A DNA stretch of 7,689 nt, from assembly GCA_028872975.1 (NCBI GenBank), contig JAGWNV010000117.1, positions 1-7,689 on the forward strand, in the 5' to 3' direction. The notes below the pieces were generated by a model. That model worked only from the letters and a program-made list of their open reading frames with translations, searched no databases and was not told the origin of the DNA. A program made the translations under genes and the position numbers. This DNA is from Acidobacteriota bacterium (GTDB lineage: Bacteria > Actinomycetota > Acidimicrobiia > Acidimicrobiales > UBA8190). This document shows positions 6,174 to 7,689 of the stretch, one piece after another. Positions within the stretch are counted from its first letter, which is position 1. The number at the start of each line of letters is the position of its first letter.

Positions 6174-6971
6174 AGACGGCGGCCTGCCGGCGCCGGGGGG
6201 TCCGGCGAAGGCCTGGGCGATGGCCATCCACTCCCGGGCCGAGTCGCCCTCCACGACGAGGGCGGTGTCGTCGAGGTGCCTTCGCTGGGTGACGACGAGG
6301 CAGAACTCGAGCGCCATCCCCCGGACGAGCCCGGGGGCGCCCTCCTCCCCCCACGTCCAGGTCTCATCGGAAGGACCCTCGAGCTCGACGCGGACGTCCT
6401 CGGCAGGGGCGTCGAGGCCCCGCACGGCGAAAGAGAAGGGCCGGGCCCGCACCCCGAGCTGGGCGACGTGGGCGAGGCGGCGCGTCGGGGTCCGGCTGCG
6501 GCCGAGCGCGTCGGCGACGTCCTGGCCGTGGGCCCAGGTCTCCATGAGCCGGGCCGAGACGAACGACCGTGGGCTCATGGGCGGGCCGTACCAGGGCACC
6601 CGGGCGTCGTCCGACAGACCGGCGGCAGCGGCGAGGAACCCCGCCCGGGCGGTGTTCCACCAGGCCCGGACCTCGGCGCCGGTCATGGCCCTGCCCCGCT
6701 CGAGGTGCTCGGCCATGGGGTCGCGGCCCTCGGCGGCGGCCTCCATGGCGGCCTGCGCCCGCGCCGAGAAGCCGTCGGGCGCCTCGATGGCGAGGCGCCC
6801 CATCTCGTCGAAGAAGGCGAGGTGGCCGATCTGGTCGCGGACCGTCCAGCCCTCGGCCGGTGTCGGCGTCGCCCACTGCTCCTCGTCGATGCCGTCCACG
6901 AGGGCGTCGAGGTCGGCCTGCTCCTCGGCGAGGTCGGCGAGGAGCTCGGGCACGGAGGGGGCAGACGGCAC
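6168..6971 (-). CDS. TIGR03084-type metal-binding protein (DinB / mycothiol-dependent maleylpyruvate isomerase-like)
   Basis: 267 residues. The N-terminal part is a DinB-like four-helix domain of the mycothiol-dependent maleylpyruvate isomerase (MDMPI) type: TPAEGWTVRDQIGHLAFFDE at about 37-56, then RLMETWAHGQDVADALG at 141-157. His50, Glu144 and His148 match the His-Glu-His zinc triad of the characterised Corynebacterium maleylpyruvate isomerase. The C-terminal portion (VRGLDAPAEDVRVELEG, then FCLVVTQRRHL and AFAGPPGAGR) looks like the TIGR03084 group of actinobacterial proteins. Known relatives use mycothiol as cofactor or belong to mycothiol S-transferases; the reaction of this subgroup is unassigned, and it is expected in the cytoplasm. 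The start is GTG (6969-6971), 6 nt after a TAGCGT -10 box with no Shine-Dalgarno, implying leaderless translation. The stop lies in the right arm of the terminator hairpin. It is divergent from the MarR gene, which may control it. Confidence 0.85.
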   Translation of the reverse strand: MPSAPSVPELLADLAEEQADLDALVDGIDEEQWATPTPAEGWTVRDQIGHLAFFDEMGRLAIEAPDGFSARAQAAMEAAAEGRDPMAEHLERGRAMTGAEVRAWWNTARAGFLAAAAGLSDDARVPWYGPPMSPRSFVSARLMETWAHGQDVADALGRSRTPTRRLAHVAQLGVRARPFSFAVRGLDAPAEDVRVELEGPSDETWTWGEEGAPGLVRGMALEFCLVVTQRRHLDDTALVVEGDSAREWMAIAQAFAGPPGAGRPPSG

Positions 6972-6977
6972 GCCGGC

Positions 6978-6983
6978 ACGCTA
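6978..6983 (-). promoter_or_regulatory. -10 box (TAGCGT) of the TIGR03084-like gene, leaderless
   Basis: The minus strand reads CTCGG-TAGCGT-N6-GTG, placing the transcription start at the start codon. An alternative GTG overlapping the box is out of frame. It is one of two -10 boxes back to back in the 71-bp region shared with marR. Confidence 0.58.
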
Positions 6984-7008
6984 CCGAGAAGGCACCGGAC
7001 CAAAGCAG

Positions 7009-7020
7009 TTGTGGCCGCAA
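7009..7020. promoter_or_regulatory. Candidate MarR operator, near-palindrome TTGTGGCCGCAA
   Basis: Ten of the 12 bases are symmetric (TTG-x-GGCC-x-CAA), giving TTG/CAA half-sites such as MarR-family dimers often bind. It lies between the two divergent -10 boxes, about 34 to 23 bases before the predicted marR start and close to the -35 zone of the opposite promoter, so a bound dimer could block both. It is short, and a chance occurrence in GC-rich DNA cannot be excluded. Confidence 0.35.
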
Positions 7021-7029
7021 GAATCCCGG

Positions 7030-7035
7030 TAGGCT
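7030..7035 (+). promoter_or_regulatory. -10 box (TAGGCT) of the marR gene, leaderless
   Basis: CCCGG-TAGGCT is followed by 7 nt (GGCTGGC) and the GTG at 7043, with no Shine-Dalgarno. Spacing predicts initiation at the start codon. TTGTGG at 7009-7014, inside the candidate operator, is the only -35-like string, with a short 15-nt spacer. Confidence 0.58.
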
Positions 7036-7042
7036 GGCTGGC

Positions 7043-7552
7043 GTGGCGCAGCGTCCCTGGCTGGACGACGTCGAGATGCGGGCCTGGCGGTCGCTGCTCG
7101 GCGCCCACCGCCGGCTCCTCCACCGCCTCGACGCCGAGCTGCAGGCCACCCAGGGGATGTCGGTGGCCGACTACGGGGTCCTCGTGGAGCTGAGCGAGGC
7201 CGAAAGCGGTCAGATGCGGATGAGCGAGCTCGCCGAGCGGATGCTCCTCTCCCCGAGCGGGCTCACCAGGCGCCTCGACACCCTGGTCCGCAGCGGCCTC
7301 GTCGAACGGGTCCGTTGCCCGACCGACCGCCGGGGCGCCTTCGCCGTGCTGACCGCGGCGGGCAGGGAGCGCCTGGCCCGCGCCGCGCCCGACCACGTCG
7401 ACCAGGTGCGGCGCAATTTCGTCGACCGGCTGTCGCGCCAGCAGCTGGTGACCCTCGCCGGCGCCCTCGAGGCCGTCGCCGGCGAGGAGATGGACGGCTC
7501 CTGCGGGACCGCGGCACCGGCGCCCGCCGCCTCGGCGACCCCCGCGTCCTGA
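7043..7552 (+). CDS. MarR family transcriptional regulator
   Basis: 169 residues. Winged helix-turn-helix layout of MarR: dimerisation helices at about 10-37 (MRAWRSLLGAHRRLLHRLDAEL), a helix from 41 (VADYGVLVELSEA), the HTH at 58-84 (RMSELAERMLLSPSGLTRRLDTLVRSG), the wing with DRRG at 95-98 followed by LTAAGRERL, and a C-terminal dimerisation helix (VDQVRRNFVDRLSRQQLVTLAGAL). Cys92 in the wing (RVRCPTDRRG) and one Cys near the C-terminus are the only cysteines, so redox sensing is possible but not shown. The last 20 or so residues are a disordered-looking Ala/Pro tail. The GTG at 7043 is chosen for its 7-nt distance from TAGGCT and because it gives the normal N-terminus; the frame is open further upstream but antisense to the TIGR03084-like gene. 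MarR proteins usually repress themselves and a divergent neighbour; ligand unknown. Confidence 0.92.
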   Translation: MAQRPWLDDVEMRAWRSLLGAHRRLLHRLDAELQATQGMSVADYGVLVELSEAESGQMRMSELAERMLLSPSGLTRRLDTLVRSGLVERVRCPTDRRGAFAVLTAAGRERLARAAPDHVDQVRRNFVDRLSRQQLVTLAGALEAVAGEEMDGSCGTAAPAPAASATPAS

Positions 7553-7590
7553 CCGGCCCGGCCGGCAGGCACGGCCCCGGCGCGGCAGGG

Positions 7591-7596
7591 AACAAT
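7591..7596 (+). promoter_or_regulatory. -10-like hexamer (AACAAT) before the alpha-hydroxy-acid dehydrogenase
   Basis: AACAAT shares four of six bases with TATAAT and lies 6 nt before the ATG at 7603, the leaderless spacing seen at other genes here. No Shine-Dalgarno is present in the interval. It is weaker than the TAGnnT boxes, and transcription from marR is also possible because the gap is only 50 bp. Confidence 0.35.
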
Positions 7597-7602
7597 GGCG
7601 TC

Positions 7603-7689
7603 ATGCCCACCTCCTTCTCGAGCGTCGCCGACGCCCGCCGGCGGGCCCGGCGGGCGCTGCCGAGAGTCGTCTACGACTACGTCGACGCC
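7603..7689 (+). CDS. FMN-dependent alpha-hydroxy-acid dehydrogenase/oxidase, 5' part
   Basis: Only the first 29 codons are present; the gene runs off the right edge. The N-terminus (SSVADARRRARRALPRVVYDYVDA) matches the usual beginning of the glycolate oxidase/L-lactate dehydrogenase family: an Ala/Arg helix, then LPR and a [VF][YF]DY[VI] element that leads into the GGA(G/D)-type loop just beyond the window. Family members oxidise (S)-2-hydroxy acids such as lactate, glycolate or mandelate with FMN. No active-site residue (His/Arg of the C-terminal barrel) is in view, so the substrate is open, and a mycofactocin MftD-type relative cannot be ruled out. The ATG at 7603 fits the family start; another ATG at 7595 is in a different frame. 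It follows marR by 50 bp in the same direction and might be under its control. Confidence 0.72.
   Translation, partial: MPTSFSSVADARRRARRALPRVVYDYVDA

Noticed and set aside
4059..7193. A single plus-strand open frame of more than 1,000 codons containing the Lgt-like region
   Set aside because: Only 5316 to about 6148 has recognisable membrane-protein motifs. The parts before and after are antisense to the SDR/eIF-2B-like and TIGR03084-like genes and give low-complexity Arg/Gly/Pro/His sequence typical of GC-rich shadow frames.
7553..7565. Short hairpin CCGGC-CCG-GCCGG directly after the marR stop
   Set aside because: Five-bp stem in very GC-rich sequence; such matches are frequent by chance and no T-tract follows.
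4317..7689. Possible mycofactocin-type cluster (SDR plus MarR plus alpha-hydroxy-acid dehydrogenase)
   Set aside because: The SDR lacks the insertion after the cofactor motif that marks mycofactocin-dependent SDRs, and no mftA, mftB or mftC gene is visible; the dehydrogenase fragment is too short to assign.
1..7689. Search for CRISPR repeats, insertion sequences, tRNA/rRNA genes, toxin-antitoxin or defence genes
   Set aside because: No repeated spacer pattern, transposase motif, terminal inverted repeats or structured RNA gene was seen.

Overview
This is a high-GC (roughly 70 % over most of its length), densely packed bacterial chromosome segment. The gene families (a TIGR03084-type mycothiol-associated metal-binding protein, an actinobacterial eIF-2B-like hypothetical, a MarR regulator, GTG/TTG starts) and TAnnnT-type -10 boxes with leaderless starts point to an actinomycetote, plausibly an Acidimicrobiia-like lineage. 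That placement is inference; no rRNA or other phylogenetic marker is present.

Layout. (1) Bases 1-561, plus strand: the 3' end of a DUF616/TOD1-MUCI70-type glycosyltransferase-like gene, visibly lower in GC than the rest. (2) Bases 619-5165, minus strand: five metabolic genes in transcription order short-chain dehydrogenase (SDR), shortened eIF-2B-like hypothetical, dienelactone-hydrolase-family protein, DUF885 putative zinc metallohydrolase, malyl-CoA-lyase-like CoA-ester lyase. Only the dienelactone hydrolase/DUF885 pair overlaps (4 nt); the other genes each have a promoter-like -10 hexamer in front. (3) Bases 5316-6148, plus strand, divergent from the SDR: a divergent Lgt-family membrane protein whose frame lacks its expected stop, apparently through a one-base difference in a C6 tract. 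(4) Bases 6168-6971, minus strand: a TIGR03084/maleylpyruvate-isomerase-like metal-binding protein, convergent with the Lgt-family gene; a 12-bp perfect hairpin separates the two and supplies a TGA to each strand. (5) Bases 7043-7552, plus strand: a MarR regulator divergent from gene 4 across 71 bp that contain two -10 boxes and a near-palindrome. (6) Bases 7603-7689, plus strand: the start of an FMN-dependent alpha-hydroxy-acid dehydrogenase/oxidase, cut by the window end.

How the genes work together: no single pathway is evident. The set looks like ordinary accessory metabolism (CoA-ester cleavage, ester/lactone hydrolysis, NAD(P)-dependent oxidoreduction, thiol-dependent chemistry). The most informative signals are regulatory and structural: a recurrent C(G/A)GTAGnnT element placed either 6-9 nt before a start codon with no Shine-Dalgarno (leaderless) or 37-40 nt upstream with a Shine-Dalgarno; the symmetric stop/terminator hairpin; and an Lgt-family protein missing the family signature. 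I see no CRISPR array, insertion sequence, tRNA, rRNA or defence system, and no intergenic stretch exceeds about 150 bases.
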